From positions 1 to 34,786 of the forward strand of contig JAKSMO010000025.1 of assembly GCA_024400545.1 (NCBI GenBank): 34,786 bases of DNA, given 5' to 3'. Below, piece by piece: positions 15,033-23,368 of the stretch; positions within the stretch are counted from its first letter, which is position 1; the number at the start of each line of letters is the position of its first letter. Source of the DNA: Bacteroidales bacterium. Its GTDB lineage: Bacteria > Bacteroidota > Bacteroidia > Bacteroidales > P3. The notes under the pieces are model-generated. The model searched no databases and was not told the origin of the DNA. It saw nothing but the letters and a program-made list of their open reading frames with translations. The translations under genes and the position numbers were made by a program.

Positions 15033-15623
15033 TTAGATAGCCACAACAACCTTAGCATAGCGCAACACTTTGTCGTTGAGGAAATAGCCCTTTTCAACTA
15101 CATCTACAACCATGCCCTTTTGTGAATCGTCTTGAGCAGGGAACTGGGTGATAGCCTCATGCAAATTCTCATCAAATTTCTGACCTTTAGCCTCAATGGG
15201 TTTCAAACCTTTTTGAGTAAGGATGTTTATGAGCTTGTTGTAAATCAGCTGAACACCCTCTTTCGACTTGTCGTCATCGGACAATGCAGAAAGAGCTCTC
15301 TCCATATCATCAACAACGGGAAGGATAGCCTTAATAGTATCCTTGGCACCATTAATCAACAAATCGGCCTTCTCCAAATTGGTACGTTTACGATAATTCT
15401 CATACTCCGAATAAATACGGACATACTTGTCGTTAGCAGCTGCCAATTTCTCGCCCAATTCCTGTAATTTTTCTTCATTCTCGTCATTTTTGCCATGACG
15501 TCTTTTTTTCTCCTTCTTAGAAGTGAGCTCTTCTACGGGTTGTTCTGCAGTTTGATTTTCAACAGCATTCTCAACTTCTTGATCTTTTTTTATTTCTTCG
15601 GACATATCAGTATTATTATTCAT
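15033..15623 (-). CDS. grpE: nucleotide exchange factor GrpE
   Basis: 196 residues. An acidic/Gln-rich, probably disordered N-terminus (about 1-45) leads to the long dimerisation helix (EEKLQELGEKLAAANDKYVRIYSEYENYRKRTNLEKADLL; RIYSEYENYRKRT is the GrpE signature). A four-helix part and the C-terminal beta domain follow, ending with FDENLHEAI, GMVVDVVEKGYFLNDKVLRYAKVVVA. It exchanges ADP for ATP on DnaK. First of the grpE-dnaJ pair. No CIRCE element or clear TAnnTTTG box was found upstream. Confidence 0.97.
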   Translation of the reverse strand: MNNNTDMSEEIKKDQEVENAVENQTAEQPVEELTSKKEKKRRHGKNDENEEKLQELGEKLAAANDKYVRIYSEYENYRKRTNLEKADLLINGAKDTIKAILPVVDDMERALSALSDDDKSKEGVQLIYNKLINILTQKGLKPIEAKGQKFDENLHEAITQFPAQDDSQKGMVVDVVEKGYFLNDKVLRYAKVVVAI

Positions 15624-15682
15624 TATTTAACATATACACAAATCGTCATATTCTATGCCATATTAGAGAAAATGACAATTTG

Positions 15683-17221
15683 TCACCATAAAAAGACATC
15701 CATCGGACTCTTAGGCCGTTCGCTATCAAACCAATGGAAATTTTGCAATTGTCGCTTATCTTTGTCTAATTGACCAATTGGATAAGTATCCATATCCGGA
15801 TTGCCAATTGTTACAACTCTGTCGGGTGCGCGATCCACAAAATAGATTCGCATATCGGAACCTTTACCGACATTCACACCAATCAAATAAAGCTGACCAT
15901 TGGCACCTTCGTCGGTGATATGATATATCATTTCGGCATTTCCCAAAATATCAGAATAATCGGGTTCACCTTCTTTAAAATACACAATAGATTTTCTACC
16001 TTTTACCTGATTAAACTTCTCCGGATCCAATTTCTCGACAAAGAAACATCCATTATTGAAGAAAGCCTGCTTTGCTCCAGACGTGTCATGAATGACTATA
16101 ATTGTATCGGCTGTGGCTTGATAATCTTGGTACCAAATAACAGGGCTATAGAACATACGCATCACCGAGTCGATGGCCGAATAGAAGATGGAATCGCTCA
16201 TGGCTTGCGCATCTTTGCGGAACACCTTAACGTGACGGAACGCATTCACCGACTCAAGGTGGCGCGTTGAATCATTGGTGACAAAGATAGTATCAGCATG
16301 AAGATACAGCGTATCAGGAGCATCCGTAGAATCATACTTAGGATGATGAATAAAACGAACTAATGCACTATCAGTTACAAATGAAGTACGGGTCTCTTGG
16401 TTGGTTTCGGCATAACGGCTAGTCGAAATCACATCATTTATCGTATCGTAAATAACCACGTTACCTCTGGCCTGGCCAAATTCAGTCTCTTCATAATAGA
16501 GCAGCGTGTCGCAAGTGATATTTTTCTCACCATGGTGGACTTCCGAAGCCTTTACCGAATGGGCATAACGAAGGTCGGTATTATATGAACCTTTTTCGCT
16601 ATACATTGTAGTAGAATCCATAAAGATATGTGTCGGACTCCAAAAATCAGCCACATGGGTCTTCATGCTGTACAGTAATGTATCCGTTTCTATCCGCATA
16701 TTCGAATCAGAAAGGACCACATTATCATAAATATCAAAAGATTTGAATTCAGAATTATAATAGCCAATGTTGCTCGTCAGACGCTTGTCTTTATTGGTGG
16801 TTATTCCCCATGAATCATAAGAGGCAATAGAAGCAAAACGGTCGTAAACCAAATGATCAGACTTCAGGACAGTCTTACCGTCAACCAAACGGACTGTATC
16901 ATCCCAGATATCAAGCACACGACTCTCGCCATCATAATACAATTGATCACCAAAGATTGTAGTAGTATCCGAAACAACAATCTTGATATGGCCAAATGCA
17001 GTCAAATCATTACGCACCTGATTCAGCAAGGCAGAGTCGGCATAGAAAATCATGCCATCATGCTCGGCCCTGACACGCTGATACAATACCCAAGTATCAG
17101 CATCATTGGCATCACGTGTACCCATGCCGGCCTCGTAAGTAATCAACTTTTGACAAAAGCCCGGCAAGCTCGTCAAAAGAAGAAAAACAAAACACACATA
17201 TTTTAAGCAACTTAACTTCAT
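15683..17221 (-). CDS. OstA/LptA-like envelope protein
   Basis: 512 residues from ATG 17221, with a signal peptide (KLSCLKYVCFVFLLLTSLPGFC). The mature part is built of repeated beta-turn units (for example FYADSALLNQVRNDLTAFGHIKIV, LYYDGESRVLDIWDDTVRL, KVFRKDAQAMSDSIFYS). This is the OstA/LptA-type beta-jellyroll that carries lipopolysaccharide across the periplasm. The length is greater than E. coli LptA, as in Bacteroidota OstA-like proteins. An upstream in-frame TTG (17230) is not needed. A TATCTTTG box precedes it at 17244-17251. Likely role: LPS transport in the periplasm. grpE lies 59 bases downstream in the same direction. Confidence 0.8.
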   Translation of the reverse strand: MKLSCLKYVCFVFLLLTSLPGFCQKLITYEAGMGTRDANDADTWVLYQRVRAEHDGMIFYADSALLNQVRNDLTAFGHIKIVVSDTTTIFGDQLYYDGESRVLDIWDDTVRLVDGKTVLKSDHLVYDRFASIASYDSWGITTNKDKRLTSNIGYYNSEFKSFDIYDNVVLSDSNMRIETDTLLYSMKTHVADFWSPTHIFMDSTTMYSEKGSYNTDLRYAHSVKASEVHHGEKNITCDTLLYYEETEFGQARGNVVIYDTINDVISTSRYAETNQETRTSFVTDSALVRFIHHPKYDSTDAPDTLYLHADTIFVTNDSTRHLESVNAFRHVKVFRKDAQAMSDSIFYSAIDSVMRMFYSPVIWYQDYQATADTIIVIHDTSGAKQAFFNNGCFFVEKLDPEKFNQVKGRKSIVYFKEGEPDYSDILGNAEMIYHITDEGANGQLYLIGVNVGKGSDMRIYFVDRAPDRVVTIGNPDMDTYPIGQLDKDKRQLQNFHWFDSERPKSPMDVFLW

Positions 17222-17243
17222 TTCTATCAATCAAGATAAAATG

Positions 17244-17251
17244 CAAAGATA
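17244..17251 (-). promoter_or_regulatory. -7 box TATCTTTG for OstA-like gene
   Basis: TATCTTTG on the minus strand, 22 bases before the ATG at 17221. A TTTG lies upstream but at about 14-bp spacing, so the -33 match is imperfect. Together with the terminator at 17369-17401 it separates this gene transcriptionally from gldJ. Confidence 0.6.
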
Positions 17252-17368
17252 CGAAAAAAAGTGGACAAAATAGAATTATTAATATTATTATTTGAATAAA
17301 AACAAAGAATCCAAAAATTAAAGAATCTTGCAAATCATCAAAACATGAGACAATAGCATCCAAAGATA

Positions 17369-17401
17369 AAAAAGGATGCTGACAGAGCCAACATCCTTTT
17401 T
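17369..17401 (-). terminator. intrinsic terminator after gldJ
   Basis: AAAAAGGATG (17369-17378) pairs with CATCCTTTTT (17392-17401), a 10-bp stem whose minus-strand copy is followed by a T-run (complement of the A-run at 17367-17373). It lies 22 bases beyond the gldJ stop codon and ends the porP-gldJ transcript. Confidence 0.85.
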
Positions 17402-17422
17402 ATATTTAAAATAATCAAGAGA

Positions 17423-18982
17423 TTATTTCTTTTCGGTACGGGAACCCATGCGGTCCATAGCGCAGCGGAAACCAATCCAAGAAGTGCTACGATCCTGATC
17501 ATAGTAACGGCGAGTGCCGCACTGCATCCAGTAAGCACGATCTCTCCAGCTACCACCCTTCACAACTCGCACACGGTTGTTGATCATAGAAGTGATATTC
17601 TTCTTATCATTGCTATCTGCACGGTGATACATCTGGTTGGTCTGGTCCTCGTTGGAACGGCTCATAGTTTCGTCAGCCTCATCTTCCTCGTCAACTTCGC
17701 GCAGCCAACCAGAAGCAGAAGTAGCTTCTTTGCTCTCAAAGTCGTAGATGCTGGAATTCCAGTCACCATCGAGGTAGTTGATGTTATCAGCCTGACGATA
17801 GTTGCGACGATTCATATCATCGGGAACATTCTGGTAAATAAGGTTACCGGTAGCTTCGTCGATTGCGGCTTCTTCGCCATCCTCGCTCATAGCAACATAC
17901 TGATAAACGTTACCACGGAAGGGGTTCTGGTCGTCACCACCAATGGGGTTAGCATCTTTACGATAAACATCACCACACCACTCAGCAACGTTACCAGCCA
18001 TGTGATACAGACCGTAGTCATTGGGGAAGTACCATTTAACGGGGGCGGTATATTCCCAACCATCGTTGAGGTTACCTGCCACACCCATTGCATCACCACG
18101 GGAACGTTTGAAGTTAGCCAAGAACTGACCATAGTATTTCTTGTTGGCAGAACGCACGCTCTGACCAGCCCAAGGATAGCTCTTGTGTTCAACAACGCGC
18201 TCGTCATAAGTGTTACCAATCATACCCAGAGCTGCAAATTCCCACTCAGCCTCGGTCGGGAGACGATAGTTGGGCAGCAAGATACCATCGGAACGACGAA
18301 CGTTACGGTTTTCACCACCGCTTGCAGGATCGAGATCGGGCACACCTTTACCTTCACCTTTATAGAGACCGGCGAGATAGACATCGGTCTGGAAAGCTTC
18401 GGAACCGGTAAGTTCACTCTGTGCAAGGTCGATGATACCAGCATCAACAAGAATCTTCTCGTTTACGCGGTCGGTACGCCATTTGCAGAACTGAGAAGCC
18501 TGTTCCCAAGTAACGCCAACAACGGGATAATCGTTGAACATTGCGCACTGGAAATAGTTCTCAACGAAGTTCTCAACCCAAGACAGACGAGAACGCCAAA
18601 CAGTGGTATCGGGATAAATCTGTTTTACCAGTTCGGGATACTCCTCACCATAAGCGCGGTTCATCCAATAAACAAACTCACGATAGGAGAGATTGGAAAC
18701 CTCGGTCTCATCAATATAGAAAGAAGAGACGGTGACAGTGTGAACGAGGTTATTCCAGCTAAAACGAGACTCGTCAGCAACGCGACCCATCTGGAAAGAA
18801 CCACCTTCGATAAACACAAGGCCAGGACCGGTAATCTGCTCAGAATACTCAGAGCGGTCAAAACCACCCCATTCGGTATCATTCAGATTCCAACCAGTAG
18901 TAGAAGACTGCTCTTTGCTGCCGCAAGCAACTGCCAAAAGAGCCGTGGCCATCATAAGGAACGTGAACTTAAAAATCTTCAT
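17423..18982 (-). CDS. gldJ: gliding motility / T9SS-associated lipoprotein GldJ
   Basis: 519 residues with a lipoprotein signal (LLAVAC, lipobox Cys about 20), then the GldJ opening TGWNLNDTEWGGF and GPGLVFIEGGSFQMGR. The remainder is a SUMF1/formylglycine-generating-enzyme-like fold: SSFYIDETEVSNLSYREFVYW, DTTVWRSRL, YPVVGVTWEQASQFCKWRTDRVNE, YRLPTEAEWEFAALG, GLYHMAGNVAEWCGDVYR, and the end RVVKGGSWRDRAYWMQ with GFRCAMDRMGS. The TGW opening and this C-terminus fit GldJ better than the related GldK/PorK. In Flavobacterium GldJ stabilises other Gld proteins and is needed for type IX secretion. Outer-membrane-anchored in the periplasm. Lies 69 bases after porP/sprF in one operon. Confidence 0.85.
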   Translation of the reverse strand: MKIFKFTFLMMATALLAVACGSKEQSSTTGWNLNDTEWGGFDRSEYSEQITGPGLVFIEGGSFQMGRVADESRFSWNNLVHTVTVSSFYIDETEVSNLSYREFVYWMNRAYGEEYPELVKQIYPDTTVWRSRLSWVENFVENYFQCAMFNDYPVVGVTWEQASQFCKWRTDRVNEKILVDAGIIDLAQSELTGSEAFQTDVYLAGLYKGEGKGVPDLDPASGGENRNVRRSDGILLPNYRLPTEAEWEFAALGMIGNTYDERVVEHKSYPWAGQSVRSANKKYYGQFLANFKRSRGDAMGVAGNLNDGWEYTAPVKWYFPNDYGLYHMAGNVAEWCGDVYRKDANPIGGDDQNPFRGNVYQYVAMSEDGEEAAIDEATGNLIYQNVPDDMNRRNYRQADNINYLDGDWNSSIYDFESKEATSASGWLREVDEEDEADETMSRSNEDQTNQMYHRADSNDKKNITSMINNRVRVVKGGSWRDRAYWMQCGTRRYYDQDRSTSWIGFRCAMDRMGSRTEKK

Positions 18983-19051
18983 AATGTATATTATTTTTTC
19001 TTTTATCTAAACGATGAAAAATAGTTTTTGTTTCGCTTTTAAGACTTTTTA

Positions 19052-20059
19052 TTAGAAGGACGGGCAGCGAATAGCCTTAACCTTATGTTTCTGCTCAGGA
19101 GTGGGCAGAAGGATACCCAAGGTAATCTCATGGGAGCCTGCAGAGCTATTTGCCAACTGAGAAACAGTAGCATCATAGCTATAACCAATCTTGAAATAAT
19201 CCTGCTGCACGCCTACCATAAAGATGAAAGCATCGGAATTGATGGTACCGTTACGATACCACAGACCCACCAAGAAAGGCATCCAGTCAAGATAAAGACC
19301 ATAGTTGAAGTAATGGAATCCACCCTGATACTGATAGATAAAGTTGGGGGAGATTACAGGCTGGCCTAAACCAAGAGAGGACTGACGGCGACGCTCCTCA
19401 GAGAGGTTGATCAATCCACCGGCATTAGCGGAGAACTTCATGGGAACGGGGTCTTCACTATAGAAACCCTGGCTGGGCTGGCTGAGGTGGTGAGCTGCAA
19501 AACCTGCATACCAAGCAGGGCCATAGACCATCATACCAGCAGCAAAGTCTGGATAGAAGATGCTGGTTTGGTCGGGAGCAGTGGCGGCAGTATGATTTAC
19601 AAAGCCATTCTGCGCATCAATCATATCGCCGAAACGGAGATTGTTGAGGTCCCAGTCAAGATTTGTATTCACCAAAGAAGCCTGCAAAGCCAAATTAATA
19701 TGAATATCGTCATATACGCGGAAACGGAAAGAATACATAGCGCCAACCGAAGTTGTTCCCAATACGCCATGATCACCCTGACGGTCGGAAAGAACGATTG
19801 CACCAATACCACCATGCAGATCGGGTATATATTGGTCATAAGAAGCACTAACCGTTGTGAAAGCGCTAACGAGGCCTGGCCATTGAGCGCGATAAGTCAA
19901 AGAAATGCGAGGTGCCACCTTTGAACCAGCAAAAGCAGGGTTAAGGTACAGCGGATTTGCATAGAACTGCGAGAATCCTACATCTTGAGCTTTTACACCC
20001 TGCATGCCCAGCACTAAGAGCAGCAGTATAAGTGTTATTTTATTGTACTTTTTCATCAT
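19052..20059 (-). CDS. PorP/SprF family type IX secretion membrane protein
   Basis: 335 residues with a signal peptide ending near GVKAQ, then DVGFSQFYANPLYLNPAFAGS, the standard PorP/SprF start. Alternating beta strands throughout (RISLTYRAQWPG, ASYDQYIPDLHGGIGAIVLSDRQGD, FKIGYSYDATVSQL, SSAGSHEITLGI) indicate an outer-membrane beta-barrel. The ending KAIRCPSF is also typical. Proteins of this family bind the T9SS or specific exported adhesins such as SprB. Either of two adjacent ATG codons can start it. First gene of a two-gene transcript with gldJ; porK-L-M-N homologues do not follow. Confidence 0.9.
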   Translation of the reverse strand: MMKKYNKITLILLLLVLGMQGVKAQDVGFSQFYANPLYLNPAFAGSKVAPRISLTYRAQWPGLVSAFTTVSASYDQYIPDLHGGIGAIVLSDRQGDHGVLGTTSVGAMYSFRFRVYDDIHINLALQASLVNTNLDWDLNNLRFGDMIDAQNGFVNHTAATAPDQTSIFYPDFAAGMMVYGPAWYAGFAAHHLSQPSQGFYSEDPVPMKFSANAGGLINLSEERRRQSSLGLGQPVISPNFIYQYQGGFHYFNYGLYLDWMPFLVGLWYRNGTINSDAFIFMVGVQQDYFKIGYSYDATVSQLANSSAGSHEITLGILLPTPEQKHKVKAIRCPSF

Positions 20060-20398
20060 GCAAATTACAGTGTATAATTAGCCTTAAATTGATTGGCAAT
20101 ATTACGATTTTTTTAGCAAATAATCATCTTTCTGAGAAAAAAAAATTTCATTTCAATGATTTTCACCTCGTTTAATTTTCAGCAATGATAACAAATTTCG
20201 TGAATTTTACTCATTTTTTGGTGCCATTTTCACAAATTTTGGACTTTTCGACTCTATTTATTCTGCTCTTCCGCACCATGTTTTTGGGGGCATCTAGGTA
20301 GCATTTCACCTAACTCAGAAAAGCCGCCATTCCCATCTTCAATGGAGCCCACCATTACTCCTGTCGTCACCCTATTTTTCGATCCCCAAACAAGCACT
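20060..20398. other. intergenic region upstream of porP/sprF
   Basis: About 340 bases between the porP/sprF start and the DUF456 stop (both leftward). It is AT-rich with A and T runs and holds no credible ORF. An imperfect -7 box (TAATATTG, minus, 20104-20097) lies 38 bases before porP but lacks a -33 partner. No terminator for the DUF456 gene was found by eye. Confidence 0.5.
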
Positions 20399-20890
20399 TT
20401 ACAACCATGTTTTGAAAAGTACTATTACAACAAATATGCCGTATGCCAATTTGATTCCTGTGCCGCACAAAAAGCCCACAAAAGCCCCCCAGGCAGCACG
20501 CAGGGCCTCCTTGGTGGGTTTGTGATTCAGCGTTTCGCCAACAAAAGCTCCCACAAAAGGCCACACTATAACGCCCAGTAAGCCTTGAGGGCCAAAAGGA
20601 AGACCGATAATCGAGATAATCAATCCGACATTGCACCCCCAAACACCGGCTTTGCTTCCGCCAAACTTCTTGGTGCTCAAAGAAGGTATAACATAATCAA
20701 GCACAGTGATTATCGCTGCGACAACAGCCGTTACGACAAGTACTTGTACCGACGGTTCGGCCAATGCCGTAAAATGCAACACCAGCAAAGCGGCCCAGCT
20801 AATCGGTGGTCCGGGAAGTCCAGGCACAACGGATCCAACAATACCTATGATAGCCAACAAAATGGCCAATGTTATCAGAAATACGTTCAT
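20399..20890 (-). CDS. DUF456 domain membrane protein
   Basis: 163 residues, four or five membrane helices. DUF456 features: the first helix ends VGSVVPGLPGPPISWAALL, a loop DYVIPSLSTKKFGGSKAGVWG, and then IIGLPFGPQGLLGVIVWPFVGAFVGE. The Gly/Pro-rich turns are strongly conserved in the family, whose function is unknown. It begins 3 bases after the stop of the GNAT-HD gene, so the two are co-transcribed. Located in the inner membrane. Confidence 0.9.
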   Translation of the reverse strand: MNVFLITLAILLAIIGIVGSVVPGLPGPPISWAALLVLHFTALAEPSVQVLVVTAVVAAIITVLDYVIPSLSTKKFGGSKAGVWGCNVGLIISIIGLPFGPQGLLGVIVWPFVGAFVGETLNHKPTKEALRAAWGAFVGFLCGTGIKLAYGIFVVIVLFKTWL

Positions 20891-20893
20891 ATA

Positions 20894-22027
20894 TTATTGG
20901 TTTAATTCTTGTTCGAAAATTGTATCAAAATGCTCACGGAGCTTTGCCTTATCTTCAATCAAGCCCCACAACAGCTCCAATTGTTTTTTGTTTCGCGATT
21001 CGGGGATTAACAGTTTGAGATAACCTCCTGGGGCATATTTTTCATCCAGATGCTGCAATGTTCGTTTCCAATGCCCTTCCTTATCGAGTTCTGGATAATG
21101 TGCTAGCCCATACTGGATTGTTCGTCTCAATATAGTAATCGGTTGAATATCACGATCGGCCTCTGCCACAATTGCGCCATACAACGACCTCGGCGCACAT
21201 TGTGCCGATGCACGATGATCCTCAACAGCCTGCGCCATAGTCTCAATCTGTTCGCTCGAAAACCATTTCGTCAGGTTATCATCCTGCCTTACAATTCTGC
21301 CCGAGACGAGATGATGCGTATCCCTCCCCTCCGACAATCCCAAATCGTGATATGCCGCAATAGCATACACCATATTTTTATCCATTTGAGGATAATGGGA
21401 ACACAACGACATGCTTTGCGCCATCACTGTTTGCACATGTGGCAATTGGTGAGCCGTATCAAAATGAGTGTACTGGGGCAATATGCGCGATTCTATATAT
21501 TCTTTTAACGAAGGATCCACCATTGGATACGTAAGCAGCTGAAAGGCTAGTCGAGGCGTTCCATCTGAGATAATGATCGTTCCGCAATGTGTAAATCCCT
21601 GACTCGAAATAATGTGCCGCATAATCAAATTCACCTCATGTGTGTCGGACCGCAAGCTTGCCGCCTGTGTTTTGCACCACTCAAAACAAGTGCGCCCAAC
21701 ACCGTGATACCCAGGCAAACTGCACAGCCGATGGATGGTGGCATACGGAGTAGTATCGTCCATCCACTGACCATCGTAAATCACATGATAGGTTGGTTCT
21801 TCGCCGCGAACCAGGGCAAAATAAGCTATTGGGCTCCCCAATTCATCTATCATGTAGCCACATCCCGATTCAATATCCTGGCGGAACGACTCACACGACG
21901 GATAGCCCACCGGCCATTGCACATTATTGCCATTAGCCCGCATCACGCCACGCGAGTAATCACTCATCTGCAGTATGAGCGGAATTTCAGCCAGTTGGGC
22001 GGGTCTTATGATTCTATTTGTGTCCAT
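20894..22027 (-). CDS. GNAT acetyltransferase-like / HD-domain fusion protein
   Basis: 377 residues from ATG 22027 (an in-frame TTG two codons upstream is less likely). The N-terminal part (about 1-165) resembles a GNAT acetyltransferase: IIRPAQLAEIPLILQM, a YMIDELGSPIAYFALVRG strand pair, and HRLCSLPGYHGVGRTCFEWC where the acetyl-CoA loop is expected. The C-terminal part (about 180-377) is an HD phosphohydrolase: AHQLPHVQTVMAQ, YAIAAYHDLGLSEG (the HD pair), VEDHRAS, and VAEADRD as the metal-ligand Asp. Such cytoplasmic HD proteins act on nucleotides or phosphate esters. I know of no characterised protein with this exact fusion. Promoter box close upstream; DUF456 gene follows. Confidence 0.75.
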   Translation of the reverse strand: MDTNRIIRPAQLAEIPLILQMSDYSRGVMRANGNNVQWPVGYPSCESFRQDIESGCGYMIDELGSPIAYFALVRGEEPTYHVIYDGQWMDDTTPYATIHRLCSLPGYHGVGRTCFEWCKTQAASLRSDTHEVNLIMRHIISSQGFTHCGTIIISDGTPRLAFQLLTYPMVDPSLKEYIESRILPQYTHFDTAHQLPHVQTVMAQSMSLCSHYPQMDKNMVYAIAAYHDLGLSEGRDTHHLVSGRIVRQDDNLTKWFSSEQIETMAQAVEDHRASAQCAPRSLYGAIVAEADRDIQPITILRRTIQYGLAHYPELDKEGHWKRTLQHLDEKYAPGGYLKLLIPESRNKKQLELLWGLIEDKAKLREHFDTIFEQELNQ

Positions 22028-22037
22028 TTCCAAAATG

Positions 22038-22045
22038 CAAAGTTA
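22038..22045 (-). promoter_or_regulatory. -7 box TAACTTTG for GNAT-HD gene
   Basis: TAACTTTG on the minus strand, 10 bases before the ATG at 22027, implying a very short leader. It is divergent from the permease promoter at 22110-22117 within a 111-bp intergenic region. Confidence 0.55.
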
Positions 22046-22109
22046 CATTTTTTTTTGTGAAATGAAAGGAAATACCATTATTTTGAAAGTCTGATTGCCG
22101 AAAAAATAG

Positions 22110-22117
22110 TACTTTTG
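22110..22117 (+). promoter_or_regulatory. -7 box TACTTTTG for metal permease operon
   Basis: TACTTTTG fits TAnnTTTG and lies 21 bases before the ATG at 22139. The nearest TTTG upstream is at the wrong spacing (about 24), so expression may depend on an activator such as the AraC-type protein encoded downstream. Confidence 0.5.
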
Positions 22118-22138
22118 CAAAACAAAACCAACAAAGAA

Positions 22139-23368
22139 ATGAACGATATATTACACATTATCAACCAAATGTCGCCCTACCTCCTGCTTGGATTCTTTTT
22201 GGCCGGAGTCGTACATGCCTTTATACCCAACAACTTCTACAAACGACATTTCTCCTCCCCTACTATGGGTTCGGTAGTAAAGGCGGCGTTATTTGGTATC
22301 CCACTGCCCTTGTGCTCCTGCGGGGTGATTCCTACCGCCATGTCGCTGCGCAAAGAAGGGGCATCGAAAGGTGCCACCACTTCGTTTCTTATTGCAACAC
22401 CTCAAACGGGCATCGACTCCATCATTGCTACCTACGGACTTCTGGGCCTACCTTTTGCCATCGTGCGTCCTTTGGCCGCATTATGCACTGCCATGTTGGG
22501 AGGTGGCTTATCCAATCTTTTCGATAAAACGACTAATGTTTCTCCCTCTGGCCAAGCCCCTAGTGCCTCCGACACCAACACTTCGTTCGTACAAAAAATC
22601 ACAACTGCATTCAGATACGCATTTTACGATATGATTCAAAACATCGGCAAATGGCTCATTATCGGACTCTTGATAGCTGGAATGATCACGATGTTTGTCC
22701 CCGACGAATGGTTCACCTTGCTCAAAGGCAACACGTTGGCCTCCATGGCTCTCGTCATCGTTATATCCATTCCTATGTATCTTTGTGCAACGGGCTCCAT
22801 CCCCATTGCTGTGGCTTTGATGATGAAGGGGCTGACCCCTGGTGCCGCCTTAGTCTTGCTCATGGCCGGTCCAGCCTGCAACATGGCCAGCATATTGGTT
22901 GTCAAATCGGTCATGGGTGCCCAGTCGGTATTCATCTACCTCATCTCTCTTATCATCGGTGCCGTGGCCTTTGGTTGCCTCATCGATTTCTTGCAATTCC
23001 ACCAGATCATCAACTTTTTATCACAAGTTAGCGGCGGACGTTGTGGCCATTGCTGCCACCCTTCCGACGGCTGGTTTTCCTGGGTCTGTTCCTCGGCCCT
23101 GCTTCTATTGCTCGCCAATGCATTCCTTTCACCTAAGTTGAAACAGAAACATCACAATACCAATACTATGAATAGTTCAGTATATCACATTGAAGGCATG
23201 AACTGCACCCATTGCCGTGCCGCAGCCGAAAAAGCCCTCCAAAATGTTGAAGGTGTAACCAGTGCTCATGTTGTTCTCGAAACCAAAGAGGCCATTGTGG
23301 AAGGCACAGCTTCCGAAGAATCGCTCCGCAAAGCCATCGAAGATGTCGGATTCAAACTGACGAAGTAA
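22139..23368 (+). CDS. metal efflux permease with C-terminal HMA domain (SO_0444 family)
   Basis: 409 residues from ATG 22139. About eight membrane helices in two halves, each with the family repeat: IPLPLCSCGVIPTAMSLRKEGASKGATTSFLIATPQTG and IPMYLCATGSIPIAVALMMKGLTPGAALVLLMAGPACN. The paired CxCG and CATGS motifs mark the SO_0444/ArsP-like (DUF318) permeases, here a proposed Cu/Zn efflux pump. A Cys/His-rich loop (GRCGHCCHP) precedes the last helix. Residues 344-409 form a heavy-metal-associated domain with G-M-N-C356-T-H-C359. It sits in the inner membrane with HMA in the cytoplasm or at the membrane face. The stop overlaps the regulator start by one base. Confidence 0.9.
   Translation: MNDILHIINQMSPYLLLGFFLAGVVHAFIPNNFYKRHFSSPTMGSVVKAALFGIPLPLCSCGVIPTAMSLRKEGASKGATTSFLIATPQTGIDSIIATYGLLGLPFAIVRPLAALCTAMLGGGLSNLFDKTTNVSPSGQAPSASDTNTSFVQKITTAFRYAFYDMIQNIGKWLIIGLLIAGMITMFVPDEWFTLLKGNTLASMALVIVISIPMYLCATGSIPIAVALMMKGLTPGAALVLLMAGPACNMASILVVKSVMGAQSVFIYLISLIIGAVAFGCLIDFLQFHQIINFLSQVSGGRCGHCCHPSDGWFSWVCSSALLLLLANAFLSPKLKQKHHNTNTMNSSVYHIEGMNCTHCRAAAEKALQNVEGVTSAHVVLETKEAIVEGTASEESLRKAIEDVGFKLTK

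Noticed and set aside
15673-15685. 13-base palindrome TGACAATTTGTCA between grpE and the OstA-like gene
   Set aside because: It includes the OstA-like stop codon and is short; not convincing as an operator or as a CIRCE element.
17624-19024. 466-codon plus-strand ORF
   Set aside because: It lies wholly antisense to gldJ, whose protein is strongly recognisable; its own translation is Thr/Val/Ile-rich without domains. A frame shadow.
20342-20581. 79-codon plus-strand ORF
   Set aside because: Mostly antisense to the DUF456 gene, which is well supported.
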